Source: Amanita rubescens
Lineage: Eukaryota > Basidiomycota > Agaricomycetes > Agaricales > Amanitaceae
Direction: 5' to 3'
DNA: 28,594 bases
Assembly (NCBI GenBank): GCA_015039365.1
Contig: WION01000610.1
Location: 1-28,594 of the forward strand
Shown: positions 10,306 to 18,357 of the stretch, piece by piece
How positions within the stretch are numbered: position 1 is the first letter of the stretch
Layout of the letters: each line of letters begins with the position of its first letter
Made by a program: the position numbers and the translations under genes
Notes under the pieces: model-generated
What the model was told of the DNA's origin: nothing
The model's database searches: none
Seen by the model: only the letters and a program-made list of their open reading frames with translations

Positions 10306-11809
10306 TCAAGGTCGATAATATGCCAACTGCCTCATCAACAGCTCGTAACTGCTCGCACGGTCCGAAGGAGAAGAAAAAAAGAGGAAAAACGTAACCATCA
10401 GCAAAACGACTCTTGATTTAAAAACAGAAATTGTGCCTCACGTCAACATCGTCACCGCACTGTTCGGCACTGTTCTGAGTAGATTGACAGACAGGCCTTT
10501 GTACAGCCCTATCCAACCCTCCTTCCGTACCAACTTTTTAGTGGTATGTATGACCCCTCCCCACGGTTTTATCATCCCATCCGATGATACGTCCGATAGC
10601 GGACGACGTTCCGTTTGCAATCGAGTACGGATCACTTCGTGGGGATATGTTGCGATCGAGGCGGTCATCTTCGAGATGGCAGAGCACATGAGGATTTTGT
10701 CACTCGAAAGTGGCTTGTTCGAGTCGCGTTCTATGCACCGGAGAGTTAAGAACCTCCGAGGGACGACGGTTGTGAATGGAAACTTACGTGCCAGAGTCTT
10801 GAGTCGTTCGTACAGAGGAAACTGGACGGCGACATGTAGTATGCCTAGAATGCTAGGCAGCAGTCCGCGATAAAAAGCGCTGATACCTTCACTTTGGAAT
10901 ATTCTAGTTGCAGCATCTATTGTGTGTCGGTATCTGATTTCGTCGCGAGACTGAGTCTACGAAGGAAAAGATAAAAGAAGAAAACCAAAGAGGTATACGA
11001 CATGCTTACCATAAAACGCGTCTTGATGAACCATAGAGGGTTCGTGCATATCGTGCTAGTTGCACCTGCAGCCATAGCAGACAAAATATGTAACGACCAT
11101 GGATGTTCACGAATCACGGGTTGATAGCCCTTGACTTGCGCAGCTGGATATAATCTGTCTGGGGTATGTGCTCCTGAATAGGACGGAGGCGCTCCAAGAG
11201 GCGGTTGTCCAAAGTATGTCTTGATGCCGTCGTAGACTGCAAAATAGATAGCCCATGTTGGAAGGTAACCTAGGATGGTAGGGCCGAGACCTCTGTAAAA
11301 ACCACGAATCCCATCTTCTAGGAAAACTTTGCGAATGGTGTCTAGACAAACGTGTGACTTTTTCGGCATTTTAGCAAAGAGTAAAACGACGACGTACCGG
11401 CTATGCCTAGATAACCCGGCTGCCCAACTATAGCACGTTGAGCTTGGAGCTTTGTTTTGATAACATCGAGAGGGCATGTAGCGACGCTAGAGACAAGCCC
11501 ACCGCCCGCACCAGCTTTGCGTGTGAACGTGAGGACAGTACGGCTGCAGCGGCATGGAAGAGGTGACTCACCGATCATGCTGTTCGTGGTCCATTTGCGC
11601 CGCGGGCGCGCTGCCATGTCGTTGGCTCGCGTACCGCCACCCTCTGGGACCTTCTCCTTGTTCTGCTGTTGGGCGTTATCGTAGTGATAGTCGCTGGACG
11701 TTGCGGTAAGATGAGAAAAGCGGCGATATCGTGATGAATATTTGCGATAGCGGACCTCTTCCGGTTCTTGCCGAAAGCTTTGATGCGATCGAATCCACTT
11801 CCGTCTCAT
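10306..11809 (-). CDS. YIA6: Mitochondrial NAD+ carrier (Ndt1/YIA6-type, SLC25 family)
   Basis: Six exons (11809-11572, 11514-11398, 11341-11010, 10956-10788, 10730-10442, 10348-10306) give 395 aa. This inner-membrane carrier imports NAD+ into the matrix. Three mitochondrial carrier repeats are marked by CPLDVIKTKLQ, NPLWFIKTRF and YPHEVIRTRLQ. Ndt-like landmarks are GYLPTWAIYFAVYD, LPSILGILHVAVQFPLYE and SKMTASIATYPHE. The Trp in the second signature is typical of the NAD+/pyrimidine/FAD carrier branch, so a related substrate is possible. The N-terminal extension of about 79 residues is Arg-rich and poorly conserved. The last exon is only 43 nt: reading past the donor GTGAGG at 10441 ends at a false stop, whereas splicing to 10348 restores the conserved VTMLTYELL end of helix 6. 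That intron is 93 nt; the other four are 53-57 nt. Confidence 0.93.
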
Positions 11810-11869
11810 TTCATCGTCTCCAATAAGTTACACTGACCCCTTCACCCGATTGACCCGCCTGAACTGCTC

Positions 11870-12440
11870 CGTTACGTATAGTAAACCACCACGCGAGGCC
11901 TACTATCTCCTCCCTCTGAGCCACTACAATGGTTTTGATCTCTGGATATCTTTAGATCGTGTACTTTCGGAAGTCAAAAGCTTCTTTGGGCAACCCGTCC
12001 TTCAAGCAAAAGAGGTCAAATATAGCAACATCTTTCTCGTGTTGTCAACATGACGGGAATGCCAGGAAGACATGTGAGGGAAATTTTCCGTCGTATATTC
12101 AACACGAGCGCTAAGAACGTCGGATGCGCCGTTTTCTCAGCGGATGCACGGGATAAGAATAAGGAACTGAACTCCTTTACAATTGTAAAGGAGATCGGTT
12201 TGGAACTGATGCCGAAGAGCCTTGATATTCGCAAGGATACCAACTTCGATACCTTTTGCCCTACCTTGTCGGTACCACCTAGACAGTAGGGAAAGACGAC
12301 GAGAACGAATGACAATGATGAGGATAAACTTAATGCTCGAGTACACCAGAAACGTGGATTCCAAGAAGGGTCGCAGACGGGCCGCCGCAGCGCACCATAC
12401 TTGGATTTCATGCACATTCCCAAAATATAATATCTGTAGC
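11870..12440 (-). pseudogene. Decayed copy of the tandem F-box-like family
   Basis: The DNA matches the neighbouring gene at 12560-13573, but with frameshifts and a large internal deletion. The N-terminal half is split between two frames: the F-box-like block KGVQFLILI is in one (about 12137-12290) and PTFLALVLNIRRK...LTTRER in another (about 12035-12120). Directly after the LTTRER block the sequence jumps to a stretch matching the 3' end of the intact gene (11931-11963 versus 12729-12762), so roughly 400 nt of the middle is missing. No frame encodes the whole protein. A perfect 22-bp palindrome (12172-12193) lies inside. I infer a dead paralogue left by tandem duplication. Confidence 0.82.
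12172..12193. repeat. Perfect 22-bp palindrome
   Basis: The two 11-nt arms (CTCCTTTACAA and its exact complement) meet at AATT with no spacer. It sits inside the pseudogene where the intact paralogue has an unrelated, non-palindromic sequence, so it arose after duplication. In single-stranded form it could fold into a hairpin. Confidence 0.85.
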
Positions 12441-12559
12441 ACCATCTAAAACTGTACGGGGTACTGCTCTGATCCTGAGTAAATCACCATCAAATTTTGC
12501 AAGGTGTGCTGAACCTCAATAGGAGTGCAAACGTCGTCATTTGTACAATTTCAAAACTG

Positions 12560-13573
12560 CTATTTCCATCTCAGCGCGTCGTCTGCCTTGTCCCATACGC
12601 TGACTCCCTCACTCCACTCATCAGCCTCGATTGCTTCCTTGGGCGAATAGTAAACTACTACCCGGGAATTACCAAGTTTGGCTACCATCTCTGCCCTTGC
12701 TTCTCCCTCCTTCCTCTGCGTCATCGCAATGGTTTTGAACTCTGGATATCGCTTCGTCAATGATTTCACACTGAAACCTTTCGCCCCGTCTTTTTTCCAC
12801 CCCGGAGGACACGCGAATGAAAGATGGGTAAGACTGCTGCAAAGCAATTGTTTCGGCAACATAGAATCGCCCGCAACTTGAAGATGCGTGAGCTGACTGA
12901 AGAATGCCTTACAAGGCCCATGGCGCATCTGTGATGGCAGGGTACCCTCCCACTCTCGCTCACTCGTAAGCAGCGTCAGAGATTGACAGTGCTTATGCTT
13001 GAGCTCATCCGGTGAACAGATGACGGCTTCCTTCAACAGCCACGCATTGCAGGCCAAGGACCTAACGTTGACGCAACGTTTGAGTACCGTCGATGATAGA
13101 ACTTGGTTCTCCGGCTCGAAAGGCGAGATCCAAAGACGATTGACAAGTAGGGCGACGCCCGGAAATTCTGCGTCCTCCGGGTTGCTTGAGCAAAAGAGGT
13201 CAAATGATATCAGCCTTTCTCGTGTTGTCAACATGATGGACATGTGAGGAAGACATGCAAGGAACATCTTCCGTCGTATATCCTTAGAGACTAACACGAG
13301 TGCTAAGAACGTCTGACGCGCTGATTTAATGTCGGTGGATGCGTGTGATAAGATAAGGAACTGGAGTTCCTTCGCAAGTGTTGTAAACGAGATCGGTTTA
13401 GAACCGAGGTCCGTAAGAGATTGCGTGGCTTTGAATTTCCCGAGGATATCGATGTCTGTTGGTAGCGCCTTCTGCTCCATCGTGTCAGAGCCACCGAGAT
13501 GTGAAAAGACGAATAGAAAAATGGCGGAAATCGCCAGCCATAAAACATCGGAAATGTGACTGCCAGTGGACAT
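12560..13573 (-). CDS. Membrane-anchored F-box-like protein, tandem copy A
   Basis: One uninterrupted ORF of 337 aa, starting at ATG 13573. It opens with a hydrophobic helix at about residues 10-27 (LAISAIFLFVFSH) ending in the family block SHLGG. An F-box-like segment follows at about 62-110: LAKELQFLILSHAS, a short insert, then TFLALVLVSKDIRRKMFLACLP. The C-terminal two thirds is Leu/Cys/Trp-rich, with blocks shared with copy B: LTTRE(R/K)LISFD, RLWISP, VLKRC, LACN.WLL and THLSFAC.PGWKK. No classic LRRs are seen. It is unlike the F-box protein at 4753. The F-box call is an inference from pattern, since the usual Pro of the LP motif is absent here but present in copy B (LPNELQL). Function is unknown; a membrane-tethered SCF adaptor is one possibility. 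Confidence 0.83.
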   Translation of the reverse strand: MSTGSHISDVLWLAISAIFLFVFSHLGGSDTMEQKALPTDIDILGKFKATQSLTDLGSKPISFTTLAKELQFLILSHASTDIKSARQTFLALVLVSKDIRRKMFLACLPHMSIMLTTRERLISFDLFCSSNPEDAEFPGVALLVNRLWISPFEPENQVLSSTVLKRCVNVRSLACNAWLLKEAVICSPDELKHKHCQSLTLLTSEREWEGTLPSQMRHGPCKAFFSQLTHLQVAGDSMLPKQLLCSSLTHLSFACPPGWKKDGAKGFSVKSLTKRYPEFKTIAMTQRKEGEARAEMVAKLGNSRVVVYYSPKEAIEADEWSEGVSVWDKADDALRWK

Positions 13574-13835
13574 GGGGATGGGATTGGAAGGGGGAAAAGA
13601 GGGTCGCAGACCCGCAGCGCTTACTGTTATCCAGTTTTATATCATTCAGTTGACATGCGTTGATGGGTTGCCCAATTAAAGGCATTAATGCATCGGAACC
13701 TGTCATTTTAGCATAACACGTTGCACTGAAGCTGGCGCACTCGGCTCCGACAGTCTGGGAGTTGAATTGATTAAATGCGATTGTTGGCGTACAAGTACGG
13801 TCAAATGTTACAAGAAATGTTTTGTTAAACAAAAG
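13574..13835. promoter_or_regulatory. Upstream region of copy A, shared in part with copy B
   Basis: Contains GACATGCGTTGATGG, a CCAATTA motif, CCTGTCAT and CACGTTGCAC in an order also found upstream of copy B (about 14961-15060). The upstream DNA was therefore duplicated with the gene, and these short blocks stayed recognisable while the DNA between them diverged. Confidence 0.6.
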
Positions 13836-14882
13836 TTATGTTGAAGTTGAGTCGGATGACGTCACCCGCCTGAGTGCCTTTTCTGCTCTCTCCCACACAT
13901 CGACTCCCTCGTCGACATCCCAATGCTTCACATCAACCGCATCCCCGGGTGCACGGTGGATTACTATCCGAGGACTGGCCTCCGAGTCTCCTACAATGTC
14001 CACCTTTTCATCAGGCTTCCGCTGCGTGACCACAACTTTCTCAAGTTTCGGGTATCGTCTCACGTCCTTTACCAACTTCATGAGCCCCCCCGCCCCTTCC
14101 TTCTTCCATCCTGGAGCGCACGCGAATGAAAGGTGTGTAATGTTATCACAAAGTATCCGCCTCGGGACCAAAACATCTGCCTCCACTTGCAGGCGCGTGA
14201 GTTGTTTGAAGAACGCTCCACAGGACCTCTGCATCTGCGGTGGAATATTACTATCCCATTTTTCCTCGCTTGGCTTTAGCAACGTCAGAAATCGACACTG
14301 CTGATGTTCCAGTTCATCCTGTGATAATACGCCTTCCCTCAGTAACCACACGTTACACGCCAACCAATTGACGTTGAGGCAGCGCTTGAGGACCCTGGAT
14401 GAGGGAAGACGATCTTCGGCCTCGTACGGAGAGATCCAAAGGTGCCTCACGACTCTGGCGACGCCCGGAAAATAGGTGTCCTCTGGGTTATTGACACAAA
14501 AGCGGTCGAAGGATATAAGTTTCTCCCGCGTCGTTAACAAGATGGGAATTCGAGGAAGACATGCGAGGAATGTTATTCGCCTGATATCTTTGGAGGTCAA
14601 CGCGAGCGCCAAAAATGTTTGTCGTGACGATGCATATGATAATATATGCAGCTGGAGCTCATTAGGAAGCTCTGTAAACTTTGGGAACTTCAGGCGTGAA
14701 TGACGGTCCTTTTCCTTAAGAAATTGAGTGGCTCGGAACTTCGCAAGGACCGCTGGTGGCGGCGTCCTTGGCTTACTGACCTTGTCGGGGCCACCGAGAT
14801 GAGAAAAGAGGAGGAGAAACATGATCGAGACGAGAATGATCCAGAGAATGTCCGCATTGTGCATGTGAGCGCTGGTTGACAT
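13836..14882 (-). CDS. Membrane-anchored F-box-like protein, tandem copy B
   Basis: An uninterrupted ORF of 348 aa from ATG 14882. An ATG four codons upstream (14894) is also open, but 14882 lines up with the start of copy A. Layout is as in copy A: a hydrophobic helix at about 12-28 (IILVSIMFLLLFSH) with SHLGG, an F-box-like block opening LPNELQLHILSYAS and running through TFLALALTSKDIRRITFLACLP, then the long C-terminal part with LWISP, VLKRC.NV, THLSFACAPGWKK and a polar tail. The two copies look roughly half identical over most of their length, so the duplication is not recent. The preserved frame and blocks suggest both are functional. Whether the helix is a membrane anchor or a signal peptide is undecided; charged residues follow it directly. 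Confidence 0.85.
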   Translation of the reverse strand: MSTSAHMHNADILWIILVSIMFLLLFSHLGGPDKVSKPRTPPPAVLAKFRATQFLKEKDRHSRLKFPKFTELPNELQLHILSYASSRQTFLALALTSKDIRRITFLACLPRIPILLTTREKLISFDRFCVNNPEDTYFPGVARVVRHLWISPYEAEDRLPSSRVLKRCLNVNWLACNVWLLREGVLSQDELEHQQCRFLTLLKPSEEKWDSNIPPQMQRSCGAFFKQLTRLQVEADVLVPRRILCDNITHLSFACAPGWKKEGAGGLMKLVKDVRRYPKLEKVVVTQRKPDEKVDIVGDSEASPRIVIHRAPGDAVDVKHWDVDEGVDVWERAEKALRRVTSSDSTST

Positions 14883-15156
14883 GAGTGGCGGCAATGGAAG
14901 GGAACAAGGAGGGTCGTAGCGATTTCTCCTTCAGTCTCATCCAAATTTATGATCCTCCGAATGACATGCGTTGATGGCATTAAGTGTACACATGTCCAAT
15001 TATAGACCATTTAGGCGTAGACGAATCAGAATCCTGTCATCTTGGCACCGCACGTTGCACATCCGACCAGTATGCAACCGCAACAACGACTCGAACTTGC
15101 AAGTATTAAGGTTACAAACTCGTTTTTGTGTTACAAAAGAATACAATGCATGTTTT
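14883..15156. promoter_or_regulatory. Upstream region of copy B
   Basis: Holds the duplicated blocks described for copy A (GACATGCGTTGATGG near 14961, CCAATTA, CCTGTCAT and CACGTTGCAC near 15050). The remainder, toward the 3' end of the ZIP gene, has no gene or repeat that I can see. Confidence 0.5.
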
Positions 15157-16320
15157 CTAATGATGATGCCCTAATATAGCAGAGAGCACAAAAGGTAGCA
15201 CTATCCCTACCAGGATATACAAAATGCGTCCCATTCGCGTAATATCAGCGGGAGCAGCATGATACGAAGCCGTCTGTAGAACAGTGGCGACGTAAAGGAA
15301 TGTTCCTCCCTAAAAGAAACCCTAAAAGTCACAACAGTTACTTGAACCAGTCGCGGCGACTTACGGAAGCCAGCAGAGCGGTGCCTGTCCAACTAGCATC
15401 GCGATTGCCCAGGAAAGAAAACAAGAGGAAGGAAACCAGTGCCCCGGTTGGCGTGGCCGATGCGAAGATCAGAATGTGTTTCTTGCACTCTTCTCGCGGC
15501 AGACCGGCCGATAGTAAGGAGGAAGCAAGTGCGAGAGATGTTGGTGCTGAAGCGTGATTCCAATAGTGTACACAGGCACGGAGAAGCATTCATACCTTTA
15601 TGGACAATGAGGGCTAAGAAAACGACCATGGATAGTGACGAAGATACGGTATCCGTCAGAGACGAAACTCCCAATGCTATTCCATCTGCGAGCGCGTGTA
15701 CAAAAAGGCCGAGAGTTATTGCCATTCCTTTTTTCCTAGCAGACGCGACATCGCCGCTGATTCCAGCTACGGAGGGTGTATGAGCACGGCGGCTTGTTTC
15801 TTCCCCACTTCCCATCTCTTGTCGTTCAAGTTCGGTCAGCTCAGCATCAAAATCCACAGTCGTATCAGATTGCACGGTACGCGACGAGTGGTGAACGGGA
15901 AACCTGGTTTCAGTGCCAAAATGCGCGTGTGGTGAGATAACTTGGTCCAAGAGCAACATGAAAGCGAATCCCACGATCAGAGGTAAGGCGATCATCGGGG
16001 ATATCTCTCGTTTATCGCCACTGGTCCTGACAATCGCCTCGACACCTCTATAAAAATACGTTTAACCACGGAACTAACTGCGGATGCGGAACTGCTCGCT
16101 TACTCTGGCAGGATCACTCCAAGAGCTGTACCGACAAGCAACCCAGAACCTAGCAACGAAAACTGGTTCAATACATTCTCTAATCACGTCAATGAGCACG
16201 ACCATTCCAAGATACGCGAGAACGAGACTTACTCGATGAAGAAAACGTTAGAGGTAGTATCCCGGCTGAGTAAGCTATCACCCCTATCGACGCCGACATG
16301 AGGAGCAATAGCGGCAGCAT
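15157..16320 (-). CDS. ZIP-family metal transporter (SLC39A9-like)
   Basis: Five exons (16320-16233, 16179-16104, 16047-15596, 15546-15365, 15309-15157) with introns of 49-56 nt give 316 aa. Family members move Zn2+ or Fe2+ into the cytosol from outside or from organelles. Helix 1 begins at the start Met (MLPLLLLMSAS). Exon 2 carries the LLGSGLLVGTALGVILPEG block. The helix-4 metal site is HALADG (His172, Asp176) and helix 5 has HKAPTSLALASSLL (His204, Pro207). A glycine-rich last exon (GGTFLYVATV) ends in a His-His-His C-terminus. The GTFLYVAT block and the loop layout resemble ZIP9 more than plasma-membrane Zrt1/Zrt2, which suggests a Golgi or endomembrane site. The loop before helix 4 is acidic with few His, so it is not the usual His-rich loop. 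It is divergent from the CRN-header gene, 153 bp apart. Confidence 0.94.
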
Positions 16321-16473
16321 TTTGAATGTTCAATGCGCTTTGGTGTGGGATCGGAGCCTCGAGGGGCACAGGCGTTTCAAGTTGAAGTTGGACATAGCGA
16401 GGCGCTCGGAAATACACGTGTAGTAGTCACGCCAGTGTGTGACACTCTCAGGCAGCAGCAAGTCCCAAGGAAT
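16321..16473. promoter_or_regulatory. Divergent promoter with CACGTG box
   Basis: A 153-bp gap between the ZIP start (-) and the CRN-header start (+), with CACGTG at 16415-16420. This is the second of four head-to-head gaps carrying this hexamer. Confidence 0.45.
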
Positions 16474-17168
16474 ATGTCCGAGTCCGACGAGATCACGCTG
16501 TGGTGCTGGGTCCTGGGTGATTCACCCAACCGAGTCTTTTCAGTTTCCCTCAAACGCAGTGACATCATTTATGATCTCCAGATAGCCATTAAAGGGGAAA
16601 AGCCACCGTTCAAAGACATCGCTGCTGACTCCCTAGACGTTTATAAGGTGGGCGATTGGTATTGGTAAACGCTGGCGCACAGATATTAATTCCTGGTAGT
16701 TCCAACTGCCTCTGGAAAGTTTCAGCGAAGATTGTGCTCAAAGTATTAGGCTTGAAGACGGTCAGCCATTGGATATGTGCGATGATATCTCGTGCTACTG
16801 GATGAAAGACCCTGGGAAGGTTCTGAGCGTTATATTACCGCCTCCGACTGGTAGTGAGTGCTAATGGCCCGCGATGTCACCTTATTAGCAACCCTTATAC
16901 CCTCATCCCAAAATTCAAATCTTTCGCAGAACTCGCCGTCATCCTTGGCAGCCGGTCTTTCCATCCTTTGATTCTTTCCTGTACCAAGCTGGAATTTCCC
17001 AATCTGGCTTTTCACCTTGACTACGGCTGCCGATCATGCTATAAATGTTCAAGGTTTGGAGAAGGTTCAAAATTCGCTCGAGCGTCAAGTCAGCTGAAGA
17101 ATCGACCAATAAAAGCTAGAAAGATGATTGTTGTCCCGGACACTTTAGGGGTAGCTTTTGTAAAGTAG
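16474..17168 (+). CDS. CRN-header (Crinkler-type N-terminal) protein, short form
   Basis: Exon 1 (16474-16647) encodes 58 residues matching the ubiquitin-like Crinkler header of agaricomycetes: ITLWCWVLGD, a V(F/S)V block, the IIYDLQIAIKGEKPPF region and DIAADSLDVYK. Exon 2 (16700-16853) continues the header with LEDGQPLDM and ends at SVILPPP, the usual end of the fold. Exon 3 (16930-17168) is a best guess; donor GTGAGT 16854 and acceptor CGCAG 16929 give a phase-consistent join and 188 aa in total. A donor three bases earlier is also possible. Typical CRN proteins add a nuclease, kinase or P-loop domain after the header; here only about 80 unrecognised basic residues follow. It may be a truncated member or a header-only regulator. 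It lies tail-to-head with VMA11. Confidence 0.75.
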
Positions 17169-17338
17169 GAAATCGATAGGAAATACTGCTCAGTACATGG
17201 GTGTTCCGAGCAACATAATCATGATTCCAATAACAATGTAACAATTGTAACAATGAATGAATGGTGGTTGTTGGCGATCTAGTTCTGACCGAATCTACCG
17301 TCACGTCTGTGTGACACACCGTCATACTCAACTTCACC
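17169..17338. other. Spacer between CRN-header gene and VMA11
   Basis: 170 bp that must hold the CRN 3' end and the VMA11 promoter. A 9-bp unit (TGTAACAAT) occurs twice in tandem near 17237-17255. No gene is seen. Confidence 0.4.
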
Positions 17339-18106
17339 ATGTCCTCCTGCCCACCCTACTCGCCATTCTTTGGCTTTGCGGGCGTTGCATCGGCAGTAAG
17401 TTTTCACGTTTCTCGTTTAAGCTAGTGTGAATTGACAGGTCGCATGAGTAGATGATATTCAGCAGTACGTCCCTACTACTCGGTTCTAGCATTCGCGTCA
17501 TCGACGCTAATCCCTTCGGAACGTTTCAACAGCCGCAGGTGCAGCATTCGGGACGTCGAAATCAGGGATAGGAATTGCGGGTTTGGGACAGTTTCGTCCT
17601 GAACTAATCATGAAGGTACGTTACGCATACAGCGCACTATGCATGACTTGTTGAGCTGAGTCCACGTCTAGTCACTTATACCCGTCGTCATGTCTGGTAT
17701 CATCGCCGTATACGGTCTCGTGGTGGCAGTCCTCATAGCAGGGTCAAGTACGTGCGCCGGTCTATGCTTGCCCGGTCCTGACTCGACAAAATTTTGACAG
17801 TAAAGCCAACGGACTATTCTCTCTTTGCCGGAGTGGTCCATCTAAGTGCGGGACTTGCATGCGGATTCACGGGTTTAGCTGCTGGATACGCAATAGGATA
17901 CGTTGGGGACTCGGTACATGACTTCTCTCTCTGCTCCATCTTCCAATTAGCTGCTGACGAAACTGTAGTGCGTACGAGCATACGTGCAAGAAGCAAAAGT
18001 CTTTGTAACGATGGTGCTAATACTAATCTTTGCGGAGGTGCTGGGGCTCTACGGGTGCGTTGTGCTAGTTCTGTTTGTATTGTCCCCAGCTCTGACGCTG
18101 AAGTAG
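17339..18106 (+). CDS. VMA11: V-type ATPase c' proteolipid subunit
   Basis: Six exons (17339-17395, 17452-17464, 17533-17615, 17672-17747, 17801-17913, 17969-18106) give 159 aa. The c' subunit sits in the membrane rotor ring of the vacuolar H+-ATPase and carries protons through a buried Glu. Four helices are readable. Diagnostic blocks are [28 protein letters not shown] and [19 protein letters not shown], closer to Vma11 (c') than to Vma3 (c). [11 protein letters not shown] holds the essential Glu of helix 4. Exon 2 is a 13-nt microexon (MIFS plus one base), needed to join helix 1 to the [12 protein letters not shown] block. The tail after GLYG differs from the usual LxLNT ending and may be lineage-specific, or an extra splice may exist there. 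All introns are 53-68 nt. Confidence 0.94.
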
Positions 18107-18357
18107 CTTGATCATCGCACTTATTATGAATACTCAAGCCTCTGCAAATGTATGCTGAATGTAGAGACCTTCTTGTACTTTCCGATTATCGTTCTTCGGC
18201 ACTTTGTGACTCGTCATTGGCGGACGACATGGTTGCTTACTTATGACGTGAAGGTCACCCCCAGCCGAACATCAGATAGCCTCGAATAGTTTGCGTGACT
18301 TAAATGCCCTATTATGTACAAATATTGCACAAGGAAAGGTATATGAGATGGATGATA
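18107..18357. other. Convergent intergenic spacer (VMA11 / E1-alpha)
   Basis: 251 bp holding two 3' ends. No ORF, repeat or RNA gene is recognised. Confidence 0.4.

Noticed and set aside
12137..12445. 102-aa minus-strand ORF as a separate gene
   Set aside because: Its only meaningful part is the frameshifted piece of the family F-box-like block, so it belongs to the pseudogene.
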